DNA from: Glossina fuscipes
Taxonomy: Eukaryota; Arthropoda; Insecta; Diptera; Glossinidae
Assembly (NCBI RefSeq): GCF_014805625.2
Contig: NW_023998547.1
Span: forward strand, 417,023-481,022
DNA length: 64,000 bases
Direction: 5' to 3'
The position numbers were made by a program, and so were the translations under genes. The notes below the pieces were generated by a model. The model saw only the letters and a program-made list of their open reading frames with translations, had not been told where the DNA came from and searched no databases. Positions 24,906-36,927 of this stretch are shown piece by piece (position 1 is the stretch's first letter; each line of letters begins with the position of its first letter).

Positions 24906-27654
24906 GATAATCAGGTTGGAGTATAGATCTCTCGAGCAAATTCTTTGCAAAAAGATATTTCAACTATATGCAGAGTCAATTATTTATATTGATCTCATGC
25001 AAGTCGACTTAACCTAACGGATCTGAATGGAATTGATCTTCGCATTAGGCAGGAAAAAGAATGCAAGTCGCTTATGGAGGCTATGTAATAGTGGTTCTTT
25101 CATATAGAGAACTAGCAGTGTAGCATTGTATATAATACTCGTTAGCGTTTTTTTTTTTTATTTTCTCTTTGTAATCAGAGAGAACTTAATTAACATCCGA
25201 ATACCTTTGCATTAACCTTCAGCAGCTTTGACGACATCAATGCAAACTTAAGATAAGGAGTCGTCTACTGATAAACTTATTGTGATTGTATTTATAAAAC
25301 ACTCTGGCCTTTCACATACGTTTTACTGCAAATTTACGAATATTTATGCGATTCTAATAAATATGTAAGTTTTCAGAATATATTTCCAAGCTTTCTTTTC
25401 ATACTTTTCACCGAAGCTACTAGATTTGTCCGTCTATGCCTGCATTTCACTTATCAAAGATCCAATAGAGTTATACTTAAAATCTTGATTCTCTGGCACG
25501 AAACACTGGTGTGGAAAAATGAAACTATTACGTAATGCAAAACGAATTTGACATTGCTCTGCACCTGATTGTTACTTATCAGTCATAGTAGAGACGCTGC
25601 ACAGATATTTACGAATGTTATCAACAATTTTGATGAAAAATGGGATCTGTCTGCAAATATGATTTGCAAATTGCTGACAAAGATAGTTTGTAATACAAAT
25701 GTCCTCTAATATCCTCGAATTGCCCTGATCGATTGGCTGTCACGCCCGCACTTAACAAAATATTTAGCAATTCCTATGTAATGATTTTCAAAGTAGTGCT
25801 TGACAAAAATTGCTCTTAAGGTAAATATAATTTTCTAATCTCACAAATTGAGAAATTATGTATATTATATATGTATATGTACACATGCGTATATATGCCC
25901 TCGCAACATTCACTAATAATTAAAAGTAAAAATGTTCACCCTCAACCTATTTTAAATATCACAAAATTCGAACAATAGTTTATATGTAGATTTAGTTTTG
26001 TGCTCCGAATTTAAAAAAAAAACACAAAAAAGAAGAAAAAAAAAACATAGGAAACCATACAAAAAAGAAACGAATGCTTAAGAAAACTAATTTAAAATAT
26101 CGATTAATTTTTCTCCGAATACCTCTATGAAAGCAAAAGTGTACGTAAAGCAAATTAAAATCCATTCAAATGCCGCTAGAAAACTAAATACTTAGGGTAG
26201 TTGTATGTGTATGCATGCATTTTTTGCATATGTGTGTGTGAGTGTGTGTATGTAACACCCTAGAAAACAAAAGGAAAAAAGCGTCCCATTGTCTGGTGCC
26301 CTTGATGTGTACACACACACACACTCTCATAGTCATTTTACAATTTCATTGAATACAATTTATGTTTACGGTATTTTGCGCACTACTTCAACAAAATTTA
26401 AAATTATATAATAAAACCAGAAAATAGAATTTAATTTTCCAACAATCGAACACATTTTTAGCATTTTCTTCATATAGAGCTTGAAAGAGTATTGCATTGT
26501 ATTGTGAAGATATTACCCGTAGGAGGAATAATAACTTGTTTAATTACATCAATTATAAACAACAAGTGTTTAAGTAAAATGTTCAGAAAAGCAAAAGTAT
26601 ACTAAAGATAGTGGTGAACGAACATGCATGCAATTCCCGTAGGAACAACAACTACTAGACTACTAGAAATGAAATTAAAAATAACCACACACAGTTAAAA
26701 TCAAACGGGAAATCTTTGAAAAACTTTTAATGATAGTTTTTTTTTACTTCCTTGAACACGAGTAGTAGACAGATATGCGCAGCAGAAAAGTTATATGGAT
26801 ATGTGTGAAGTAACTAAGAAAGTTATGTTCATCTTAAAATCCATCTCGCGGATAACCTACAGTGCAAGCAATTGCAAAAGGCGAGTACCTTTCTATGAAT
26901 GCTACGGAGATTTTCATTATAAACGCTTCGATGTCATTGAGCTTTTAAATGTTTTAAGGGGATTATGGGATTTTTGTAAGCACACATGGATGGATCTATA
27001 GAGATATAATATGACTCGATTCTTTTTTTATTCTTCAATATCTTCTGGATTTCACTTTGGCAGGAATTTTGATTTAAATATATATCAAAAGCTTGGATCG
27101 TCTATCGAACTAAAGAAGAAAACCCTACAAACCGAATAATAAACTTAGTAACTTTAGTAACTTTTCCCCTAAACTGCAAATGCTCTTCTTTCTTAGATAT
27201 CTTTTAAGGTTTGTTTAAGCTTGAATAGAAGCATAAACGAAAAAAAAAAAAACAAATGCAGAAACAAACAATTTAAGTGCACATACCTTTATCTAATGTT
27301 AAAATCTTTATACAGTACTTTTCACTTAAGCAAACAACAAATCACTTGCTTGGTCAGCTAACCGTAAAATGTTTCAGCAAAATAACTTATCCTATAGATT
27401 TTATTTGTTGTAATGTCAATGATTCAACAAAAAACTCGATTTATTTTATTGCATATTTGTATAAAACACCCAAACAAACAGACAAACACACAAATAAATA
27501 AAGCGGATAGATAAACATTGCATTCAACTGAATTCAATGCTTCACCTGCTGCGATGTCATCTCATCTAAATAGGACGCATTCATTCAATCGCTACTGTCA
27601 ATCGCTCTAAGATTGTGTCAAAATGAGGAATTCTTTTTTTTATATATCGATATC

Positions 27655-27655
<1 letters not shown>

Positions 27656-27689
<34 letters not shown>
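27656..27689. repeat. TA microsatellite
   Basis: (TA) run of about 30 nt directly adjoining a mariner-end-like sequence at 27688. Confidence 0.9.
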
Positions 27690-27691
<2 letters not shown>

Positions 27692-27860
27692 GCTTACAAA
27701 TAAGTCATGAGATTTCTCTCTTCTTTTGCTTTTCTTTTTTATGAATAAAAATCAATAAATCACTTGTTGCTTCTATTGCGACATTATTAGCTCTTGGCTC
27801 GAATTGATTTTTGAATCACTGCAGCTCCAAATTTATATTTTATAAAAGACTTTTTTTTGT
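27688..27860 (+). mobile_element. Possible mariner terminal fragment
   Basis: The first bases, TTGGGCTTACAAATAAGTCA, resemble the 5' inverted repeat of mellifera-type mariners (pattern TTGGGTTGNCAAATAAGT). The next ~100 bp (AATCAATAAATCACTTG..., GAATTGATTTTTGAATCACT) is of the kind seen in mariner 5' flanks. No partner end and no transposase sequence is found downstream, so this would be a solo end. It could also be coincidence next to a TA microsatellite. Confidence 0.35.
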
Positions 27861-28393
27861 ATTCGAATTCTGGAAGTAGGAAAGTACGATTGAGTCAGTT
27901 TAAAAAAAAAAAAAAAAAACGTATCATTAGAGCGCCAACGTAAGCTTTCACTTTTTGTTTTATTCGATAAGTCCAACGAATTAATTAATTTTCAAGTTCA
28001 ACTAACCTTAACGTTTAAAAATCTTTTGGAAACTTTTGTTGTCTCAATATAACTGACTTATGCTTGAAATGCTAATGAGATATCCAATCAATTCTCGTTA
28101 ATCTAACCTATACTGTTATTGTTGCCAATCCTTGTAAATAATTTTCTTTTATTTGTTAAAATTTCGGATTTATAATCGTAGGCGTTGTTAAGTGGATAGT
28201 ACTGTATGTATATGCCGACAATTGACTTTAGCTTGCAGCTTTAATTAACACTAAAGTCTTGCAGTGCGGAAAACTAAAAGAGGCCGTTCAGAAGAAAGGA
28301 AGTGCCATTACTCTATATGGCTTCTTTTTATAAATTTTGTACAGAGGCAGCGACAGAGTAGTGGTGTCCGTTGTGTATGCGTTGGTTATTATT

Positions 28394-28438
28394 TCATTCA
28401 TTCATTCATTCATTCATTCATTCATTCATTCATTCATT
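28394..28438. repeat. ATTC tetranucleotide microsatellite
   Basis: About 11 copies of ATTC/CATT. Confidence 0.95.
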
Positions 28439-28513
28439 TGAAAATGGCACAACATTACATATCATCATACAATATCAGTTGCAGGCAAGCATAGATGTAT
28501 GCATTACCCTTAC

Positions 28514-28535
28514 ATACTTACTTACTTACTTACTC
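28514..28535. repeat. ACTT tetranucleotide microsatellite
   Basis: Five copies of ACTT/CTTA. Confidence 0.85.
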
Positions 28536-29118
28536 TAGTGCAATTTGCGCGCTTGCACACCCATACCATAAACAATAATGTCTGAAAGGCGATAACTTCC
28601 AAGAACATTTGTTGTGTGTTGTGTGAGTTTTTCACATTGAAAAAATAACAACGCGAAAAAGAACTTCAAACGTAGATATATGTATATAAGTTTGTTTATT
28701 CATGATGGGCAGGGCGGAAAAACGCGATATGAAATACGGAATATTCGGAAAGTAGAGGAAATAGAATAAAAAAAAAAAAAAAAAAAAAAAAAGCAAAGAA
28801 AAACAGTGATAAGCTATTCTCTTTAATGTGTAAAATAGTGGTTAGTGGGCTACACAGCTAAACATGCTTGATAGTGTAAAATAATGCAATCTCAAGTGCT
28901 AATTATCGCATACATCATTAATGTCAAAGTTTATGAATCGCCGTTAATCTCTAGTGATTTGGGAATGCGAATCATCAAAAATGATTAATTTTGTAAATCA
29001 TAAGTGATTGCAATTTTAGTTTAGGTCTATCTTGAAACTCTCAGACGAGCAGAGTAACAACCATTTTTGTCATATAATTGTAATATGACAATAAAAAATG
29101 TACGTCACATATGTCTAT

Positions 29119-29158
<40 letters not shown>
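29119..29158. repeat. ATAG (GATA) tetranucleotide microsatellite
   Basis: About 10 uninterrupted copies. Confidence 0.95.
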
Positions 29159-29849
29159 CTTTACAAGAATGAAAATGATTATCACATGTTTTCACAGCAG
29201 GCGGGCAAACTATCGCTAATGAATTGTAAAGAAGTCGATCAACTTGAAAAAAAAAAATCTCCCTCGATTATATATAATCTATAAAATTTAAGATCGATTG
29301 AAGTTTAAGAAGATACCGTAGCAGTATTTAGTACAACAGATTCAAACTTATTTACTTTAGTAATCATATTCTCATTCATTGATTTATTCAGATGCTAGGA
29401 GTTGCCTTAAAACTCGCAAATCATTTATTTTACACATCTGTAACTACATATATACTGAAATTCTTTAATCAGTCTGCTTACGCTTCTCACTGTTTAATGT
29501 AAAATTTCACGTAACAGCAGTCAGGGTCAGGTTTTATTAAAGAGACAATCACTAATCCATGAAATACTGCTTGGTCAAGTATCATTAAGAAGAAGAATTA
29601 TTTATAAAATTGCTATTAAGTGAATTGGATTATGGGATTTTGCACTTAAAACAGAGTAATTTTTGCAGGGAAACTTAATTATTTTCGAGACAATATTTCT
29701 TTTGCAAAATGAGAAAAATTTTGCAATGCAGGACAGAGTACAGGACGCGCATTTAAATTCAATTAACTTATCTCGCTAGTGATTAGATGTTCCTGGCACA
29801 TAGACTGTAGAGTTTGAAGGAAGCGAGAAAGCAGTGAGATAAAGGAATG

Positions 29850-29851
<2 letters not shown>

Positions 29852-29888
<37 letters not shown>
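29852..29888. repeat. Poly-T tract, 37 nt
   Basis: The longest homopolymer in the window. It may be the complement of a retroposon poly-A tail, but nothing recognisable lies on either side. Confidence 0.9.
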
Positions 29889-29893
<5 letters not shown>

Positions 29894-31039
29894 GACCAAT
29901 TACTTAGGTGGTGAAGTGAAGAAAGAGAAAGCGATAGAATTGCCCGTAGCCTAGTGAATGTGTGCCTAATCGATTAGTATTTGCCGGCTAAGCATTCATT
30001 TTAGCCAAGACCAAGTGTGCATCACAGTACTGAGACTTGAACCCCTTGGTAGTCGTCAATCTTATCTAATCGGATACTCATGAATATGATTTAATAGTAA
30101 GTTGCAGGTAGAGATACCGTTACATTTCTTATCCTTTTTTGTCGCTGGTGTTGTATGCAATGATTATATATAGAGCGCATTGTATTCGTTGGAGGCACGG
30201 GACGACTTTTATTTCTCCAGAAATCTCATTAAGTGACTAAATTATTCGTAGCGACGATGTGTACAAAGAGCAGGAACGTAATGAACGTCAGTTAATGACT
30301 CGAACTTACTGGGATTGCCTGTTCGTGTGAACAAGTTTAGTTCACAATCCTAAACATAAAAGTGGTTCCAGCAGTTTGCTCGAACCTGTAGATATATGAA
30401 ATGCACATTGATACTTTCATTGTAGCGTGCGAGCAGGCCAGAGCATCTAAGGGCATTACATGCAGACCTGTCATTGCTCAATCTCATTTACATCAGAGGT
30501 AATTTGGCTATTTAAGTGACTAGAGTCCTGTAAAAGGGCAAGCCAATAGATAGATGGTTCCACTCTTATAAACACATTCAAACACTCACACATGCTTACT
30601 ATGCTAGTAAGAAGGTCATAACAGCTTCAACAAGGTAATCCTGAACATATTTGAGTCTCGTCCGTTAGCGATATTACTCAGACAAATCATTCTACGAACT
30701 AAGTACTGCCGTACACTATCATCCGTATCAATCTGTCTTACACTTATATGCCCAAGTCTGGTCAGTTATGCTTGTGTAATGAAACTTAAATGGTTAACAA
30801 AAAAAAAAAAAAAGAACTATAGTCGGAAGAAGTGTAAGAAGAGTAAGAAGACTAGATAGTGGGGAAAACATTTTTATGCCTACCATCGAAGATTTTCGGC
30901 ATATTGATGTCATCAAAACGTTTGTAACACTCAAAAAGAAGCTTAGGAAGACTAAAGATCTGACAATCATGTCAGAAATGTAGAAATTTAAAAGATATCG
31001 CCTTGAAGTTTTGCAAAAACATTCCAACTTCTTAGTGGT

Positions 31040-31262
31040 AAAATCCCAGTCAAAGGACGCTTCCAAAATGCAACATAACTAAGGACATCTCTCAGTGTTT
31101 TCAATGATTTTCCATTCATTACTCATAAGCTACCACAGACTCGGCGATTAAAATTTCCGCGTATATGCTATCGTATCGGTATAAAAATGAGAGAATCGGT
31201 CACGCCCAACGAACATTATAAGGTATCGAAAATTTCACCCACAACTGAATACAACTTTTTTT
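31040..31262 (+). repeat. Dispersed fly repeat, tail part
   Basis: Contains GGTATAAAAATGAGAGAATC, then CGGTCACGCCCAACG, then CCACAACTGAATACAAC followed by poly-T. The last block matches the tail of the 38.6 kb copy (CCACAGCTTAATACAC then poly-T). The upstream boundary is unclear. Family assignment is based on these shared blocks. Confidence 0.5.
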
Positions 31263-31802
31263 TTTAATTGTAAGAAAAAGAAAAGAGAGTTCATATTAGA
31301 TTTTGGCATAGCGGTTACGTTGCTTGCTTCTGACTATTGTCTAATTTGTTTAATGTAAGATGTGTGCTTGGCTTGCGTACATAACAGTAGAAATAAAGAC
31401 ATAAATTTTTTAGTACATGTTATTTTTGTTATGTGTGTATAAAAAAACAAAAGCTTCGAAAAAAGACAAGAATAATTTTTTTTTTTTGTTTTTTTTTGTC
31501 TCAAATCAGACAATAACCATATAAACCGCAATCAGCCAAGTAGTCAGCTAGTCAGTCAGTCAGAGTAAAAAATTCAAAAATCAAAAAATCATCACCATCA
31601 TCACTACCACCACAACCATAAGAGTTTAATATCATTAACACACAAGAATGAAAATCATGTCCATTATCGACATACGTACAAGTAATCTATGCGCTAATAT
31701 TAAAGTCGTCGTTGAAAATAAGAAAAAAAAAAAAAAAAAAAACAGCCATTATTTGTTCGCTGTAAATTACAAAATGAGAAGATATCAACAATGTTCCTTG
31801 CA

Positions 31803-31833
<31 letters not shown>

Positions 31834-31842
31834 CGACGACGA
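31803..31842. repeat. CGA trinucleotide microsatellite
   Basis: About 13 copies of ACG/CGA with one ATG variant. GC-rich compared with its surroundings. Confidence 0.9.
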
Positions 31843-32360
31843 GACAACAGCAAAAAAACAACAATCATAATAACAATAACAAGCAACTGACATCTGTATG
31901 CTTTAATACTTCCGCAATTTAGAGGTTATGGCATTAATAATAAACACGCATTACAATCACTTACAACTAAAATTTTGCGCACGAAATCTTTTTCTTTTTT
32001 TTTCTTTATACGTGTTTCTCACCCACTCCACCACCACTAGCAATAATAGCAACAGCAACAGCAGCAGCGGCATCGGCATCGTCATCGACATTATTCCAAT
32101 GCAACATTAACTGCATAAGATGCACATCTTCAACAAGTAGTAGTTATTGTTAAGCTATATGTGAATTCCATAGAAATTCAATCTGTTTGAGCGAACAGCC
32201 ACAAATGAGGAGCCGAAAAGCAACAGAAAAGCATTAAAAAAAAAAAAAAAAAAAAAACGTTGATGGTTTAAACGTGACTATCGTCAATGAGTAAAAGAGC
32301 TCCAGACAGACCTCAGGCATTAGATGGTAATAGTTGCATTGGTGGCGATGGTGGTTGGAT

Positions 32361-32431
32361 CGATGATGATCATGATGATGATGATGATGATCATCATGGT
32401 GATGATGATGACAATGATGATGACGATGACT
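32361..32431. repeat. Imperfect GAT microsatellite
   Basis: A compound (GAT)n with CAT and GAC variants. Because GAT and ATC blocks alternate, the tract can partly fold on itself. Confidence 0.9.
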
Positions 32432-32548
32432 TTGAAAGCACAAATACATACATGCATACATACAACCATACGTATATATATATATATATATGTCTATAAA
32501 AATAACCGGTCGTATAAAAAGCTAGCGCCCACCTACCGAATGAAACAG

Positions 32549-32600
32549 CTAACTAAATAACTAAATAACTAACTAACTAACTAAATAACCAACTAACAGA
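32549..32600. repeat. AACT/AAAT tetranucleotide microsatellite
   Basis: About 12 units of CTAA with AAAT variants (AACTAAATAACTAAATAACT and so on). Confidence 0.85.
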
Positions 32601-33110
32601 CAGACCGAGCTGGCTGGGTATACAAAATTGTCGAACGAAAAATCCACAAATTGAAAATCACAAAACAATGAAATGAATGCCATGAAGAGCATGATGTAGA
32701 AAGAAAATAATCTCGCACACATGGCCACAAAACGCTTTTGATATTCATTTTGTTTTTTTTTTCTTTCTTTTTTTTTTTTGCTTTCTTCTGTTATTTCTTC
32801 GCCTTCGTCTTCATTGATTTGTATTTGACGCTTTTGGCGGTTGATGGTGGTTAAGCTATAGCTGCGCGCGCGTGTATGTGTGTGTGTGTGTGTACATTAA
32901 ACACAACGGCCATAGTTGTGTTGTTTTTAGGTTCGCTGCATATGTTTGCCTGTTATTGTTGGTTTTATTATTATTATTGTTATTATTGGTTTCTGTGCAT
33001 TTTGTGTTTTGTTTTTGGCGAAATTAATATGGGAAATATGTGTGGAAGAGAAATAAAAGTTCAATAAACCTGCATTAGGTATTGTTAACACAACGCACAT
33101 TGTAATGCCA

Positions 33111-33165
33111 TGCAATGCAATGCAATGCAATGCAATGCAATGCAATGCAATGCAATGCAATGCAA
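33111..33165. repeat. TGCAA pentanucleotide satellite-like array, 11 copies
   Basis: Eleven perfect, uninterrupted copies of TGCAA (55 bp), preceded by one degenerate unit (ATGCC). The perfect identity suggests a recent expansion. The complementary frame reads CIALH repeatedly, which is not a protein signal. Confidence 0.95.
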
Positions 33166-33228
33166 ACTATCAACACGATGATATTGTATATTGAACGCAT
33201 TAACGAATTAGGAGTAAATGTAAAAAAT

Positions 33229-33248
33229 ATATATATATATATATATAT
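33229..33248. repeat. TA microsatellite
   Basis: (TA)10 about 65 bp downstream of the TGCAA array. Confidence 0.85.
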
Positions 33249-33326
33249 TTCATATTTTCGCCTTTCTGATTTGATAATCAATTAGCAATTAGGTAGAAGA
33301 GCATTGGTTTAATGAACTTTTTTTTT

Positions 33327-33700
33327 ACACCCATCACCCAAGGTTGAGAGGTATATTCATTTTGTCGAAATGTTTGCAACGCCCAGAAGGAAGCATCTGA
33401 GATCCCACAAATTATACATATTCTTGGTCGGCATCAAATCCTTAATCGATTTAAGCATCTCTGTCTGTTTACCTGTCTGTTTGCACAACTTTACAGCCCG
33501 CTCCCGCTAGCGAAAATGAAGGTATCGCTTGCAAAATTGTAAAAGAATTTGGAATTGACCTAAAATTTTCAAAGGACACGCCTACAACGCCCACATGCTA
33601 GTACGACAAAAATTCTTAGTTTGAAAATAGAAGAAATCAACTGCGCCTGTTCCATGTTCTTTTACTTCTTTCGTCTCAGTCCCGAGCGAATTTAATTTTC
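33327..33700 (+). repeat. Dispersed fly repeat, copy 3
   Basis: Starts ACACCCATCACCCAAGG, then GGTATATTCATTTTGTCG, AAATGTTTGCAACGCCCAGA, AGGAAGCATCTGAGATCCCA, TATTCTTGGTCGGCATCAAA, CTCTGTCTGTTTACCTGTCTG, and later ACACGCCCACATGCTAGTAC and AAAAATTCTTAG. The order is the same as in the copies at 24.9 (-), 38.6 and 50.4 kb. The last part shares the ACACGCCCACATGC block with the 53.85 kb copy. No coding capacity is seen. Confidence 0.8.
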
Positions 33701-34100
33701 TTACTTGTTTTTTGTTTTATCTTTTCCTCTGCAAATGTTGATTGTTGATGATCAGTGCGAGTGATTTAATACAATTCTGAAGAAAAGCAGTAAGGGCTAA
33801 TTTCAGTTTCATTACTCTTTTATTGGTTTATTTATTAACATGTTGTGTCAAGAGAAGATCTATCTTCTTGTATTCTTGTATGTGCCGTATAGCCCAAATA
33901 GGGCTGCGATTATAAGGTGTGAATATTTCGATTTATTCCTCAAGATAGTAGAAAACCCTGCTTTAATTACGATTGGCGTGTGACCCTAACTATAAAGTTC
34001 ATAAACCGTGTCCACTCTCTTTCTCCTTTCTTTGTTTTTTTTCTTACTATCAACATAATGCGTAACAAAGTTCGAAGATAGTGAATTGTAAGACTTATTT

Positions 34101-34721
34101 GACGCAAACCTAGTTCAAAGTCTCCAAGAACTTTCGAACAGCTTAGCAATTGATAAATCAACTGTTTCTAGACGTCTATATGCAATGGAAAAGATTCAAA
34201 AGCAGGAGAGGGGAGGAAATGCCATATTAAACCGCGGTGATTGGCGATGAAAAGTGAATCTACTACGACGATTCTAGGCGCAAAAAAAAAAGTGTTGGAT
34301 TAGTACAGAAAAGCCATGCAAATCGACGCTAAGAGGTATACGCATGGCCACAATGTTTCACTGGGAATATGAACGGATGAGCAGTATTTGGATGTCAATT
34401 AAACAACTGGAACGAAAACTCATCCTCTTCTATAACAACGTTTGGCCGAATGTTAAAAGAGTGTTCAAGAATTCACTGTTGCAGCTCGAATGGGTAGTTC
34501 CGCCAAGCCCAGCATACTCACCAGATATGCCGCCTTCTGATTACCACTTGTTCATGGCTGCCAAACCAATATCGTTTTTTCGACACGGTATCGACATGTT
34601 GCCAGAAAGGTGGAAAGAAGTTGTAAAAGGTGGATCGGAACGTACGTTGTATCAATTTTTGGCTATAAACGGCATTGTCAAGCGAAAAAGTGCTGTAAAC
34701 ATTAGCAACGCATTTGAGTAA
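34101..34721 (+). pseudogene. Decayed mariner (D34D) transposase
   Basis: All three parts of a mariner transposase are recognisable but broken. (1) A helix-turn-helix segment (about 34101-34208), with IDKSTVSRRLYAMEKIQKQ at 34149-34205. (2) The first catalytic Asp in GDEK at 34243-34254, followed by a stop (TGA where Trp is expected, 34255-34257) and IYYDDSRRKKK, then a frameshift in a poly-A run near 34279-34288. (3) A frame open to 34721 that contains KLILFYNN and later PPSDYHLF. The second catalytic Asp has become Asn (34434-34436), and the third Asp is at 34539-34541. Exactly 34 residues separate them, which is the mariner D34D spacing. The end SFFRHGIDMLPERWKEVV is the usual C-terminal motif. 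Segments between these blocks are missing, so there are several deletions. It differs from the 13.9 kb element and belongs to another mariner subfamily that I do not assign. Terminal repeats were not found. Confidence 0.88.
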
Positions 34722-35365
34722 TGACTTTAGAAAAATTTGTAAGAAATAATACTAATTACGCGTGTTGATGAATATGTGTGTACAAAAATAAATTTTTGCT
34801 TGTGTATTGAACTTGAGTGTAGTCGCTTGAACCAAGCTCATTCAATACGCGTGACGTATTCTTTGCAAATTTTTTTCATTCTCACCTTCTCGTTGATCAT
34901 CGTTGCCGCAAGGAGGTATACATGACTTTTTTCGTCCATGATGCTTTGAATATTGATATGAAGGTCAACAGCACATAGTTGACTATCTGTACGCAATTTA
35001 TTAAGTAAAAATTTTAAATCTCTTCAATGAGAATGTTTTTTTTTTTTTTTTTTTTTTTTAAATCATCTTTTCTTTCACTTTATCCACCTCTTTTTGAGGT
35101 GGATGTATGCAATTAATTATTTGCATTTATTCTTATATATGAGTTTTCTTTTACCGCAAAAAGCAACCACTGGATCTCGATTGGATGTGCGTATGCACTT
35201 AGTTGTGTGTATGCAAATATGCTAAACAGTGTTTATAGTATTGTTGAAGAAATTATCGGTATATATATAAATATATCACTAAACTATCTTGTAAACATTG
35301 TAACCGCTTAATATTGTCTTTTTTGTATTTTAATTTCTTACTCTTTGTCTCTTTCGTTCTCTGTA

Positions 35366-35390
35366 TCTCTCTCTCTCTCTCTCTCTCTCT
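35366..35390. repeat. TC dinucleotide microsatellite
   Basis: (TC)12, preceded by imperfect CT-rich DNA. Confidence 0.9.
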
Positions 35391-36885
35391 TTTGTTAATT
35401 AATATGGGAAAAAAATAAAAAAAAAAAGCCATAATAAATAATAATTTTATGCAGGCATAATATTATTATAATATTTGCTTTTGTTATTTGATGAGTTATA
35501 CATACATACATACACTTATGCATGCATTACTTGCTTTCTATTCATTATATTTAGTTTCGTCTTTTTCAATGTTTATGCAAAAGCTACTCTTTGTTTGAAT
35601 CATTCATTCACGGGTATTGGTAATGAAGTTTGGTGTACAATTTCCCACGCATATTGAATGATAGGTATGTGAAAGAAATGATGATAACAATATCTTTTTT
35701 TTATGTTTATGAAGACTCTTTCGGTACTGTTATGTGTCTTTTTTTTTTTTTTTATATTGGTTTGAAAAAATGTTAACATAAAGTAAGATTCTCTCACAAA
35801 GTTTAATCACCCGTAATAATGGCGATTTAAAATGGTACTAAAGTTGATAATGCATTTAATGCGTTAAGTAAGATAGAAAAGAAAATTTTCTAACTGCTAT
35901 CATGGAAGGGATGGACAACAGTCACTTCTTAAAGAAAAGTTAAAAAGAGCCATAAATAGAGAGAGAAAGAGAAAGAGAGAGAGGGAGAAAAACAGACAGC
36001 AAGAGATAGACAAAGACATTCAACTTTTGCTATTTTGATAACTGAATCCGAAGTTGGGTCTGCGATAGCCGGCCACTTACGGCTAGTCCGAAATTTGCCT
36101 GCATTTTGATTTCAATTTTATTAAGACTGATATTATGTAATAGAACAACAGTCCCCAGTGAATGTTAAGAATCTATTCAGTGCTCGGCTTTCATTTTTGT
36201 CAGTCATATTCCTGGCGGAAATATTTTAATATGTTTAGCGTTTTTTTTTAATCGTCATCTAGCGATTTATTTAAAATGAAGATCGATTGTTCTTCTTCTT
36301 ATGCTAAAAACTACTTACTTACTACGCTAAGCCTTGTTTTTTTTTTTTTCCCACTGTCCACTACGGTGAGCGTTGCTTTTTTTTTTCTCTACTGTCCATC
36401 TTAGTGGCAACAACAAGTTTATCCCGTAAACGTTTTGTTCTCATATTTCTTTTTAATCCCTAAGGATTTACTTAAGAGAAATAAGCAGTGACCATATCAT
36501 CGCTAGTAGTGCAATTAATTTTCTTAAGCGTACACAAACACAAAGATATAGATAATATCTACTCTTTTATGTTTAGGGCTACATAACATTTTGGGTGGCA
36601 TTGCTGCCGCGACAACATGATGAATGCGTTTTGATTGTAAAGGACTGCAAGTCTTACTGTTAACCGAAAAACAAAAATAAATAAATCGAAATGTAAAACG
36701 ACGACGAAGAATATTGTGCAATTTAAAAGTCGTGACTACCGTGGTGGTAATTGTGGGGTTATTGTCTGCGCTTTTTATATGTACGACGGTGACAAACGAT
36801 GATGACATTCATGACAATGACAAAAAAAAAAAACAAAAAGGAGAAAAAAAACAAGAAGAAAATTATGCAGAAGTATTGTGAATAA

Positions 36886-36927
<42 letters not shown>
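36886..36927. repeat. TA microsatellite
   Basis: TA run with one AC interruption near 36901. Confidence 0.9.

Larger units (their letters stand above)
21864..27640. other. Non-coding region
   Basis: No gene is supported. The region contains a GC-rich island (about 23020-23105), a minus-strand dispersed-repeat copy (24505-24905), a short direct duplication at 24192-24249, poly-A and TA tracts, and CA/TG microsatellites around 26230-26325. A frame at 22460-22648 contains PSDYYLL, reminiscent of the mariner third-Asp motif, but flanking residues do not match the family. Confidence 0.55.
27861..33325. other. Microsatellite-rich non-coding region
   Basis: No gene is supported. This is the densest microsatellite part of the window (ATTC, ACTT, GATA, poly-T 37, CGA, GAT, TA, AACT, TG, TGCAA). 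Translations such as repeated FIHS, poly-Arg, poly-Asp/poly-His and repeated CIALH come from these repeats. Around 31040-31262 is the tail part of another dispersed-repeat copy (see that entry). Confidence 0.65.

Noticed and set aside
28264..28494. Frame with repeated FIHS peptides
   Set aside because: Direct translation of the ATTC microsatellite.
32234..32560. His-, Asp- and Met-rich frames on both strands
   Set aside because: Translations of the imperfect GAT tract at 32361-32431.
33075..33281. Frame with repeated CIALH peptides
   Set aside because: Direct translation of the TGCAA array.
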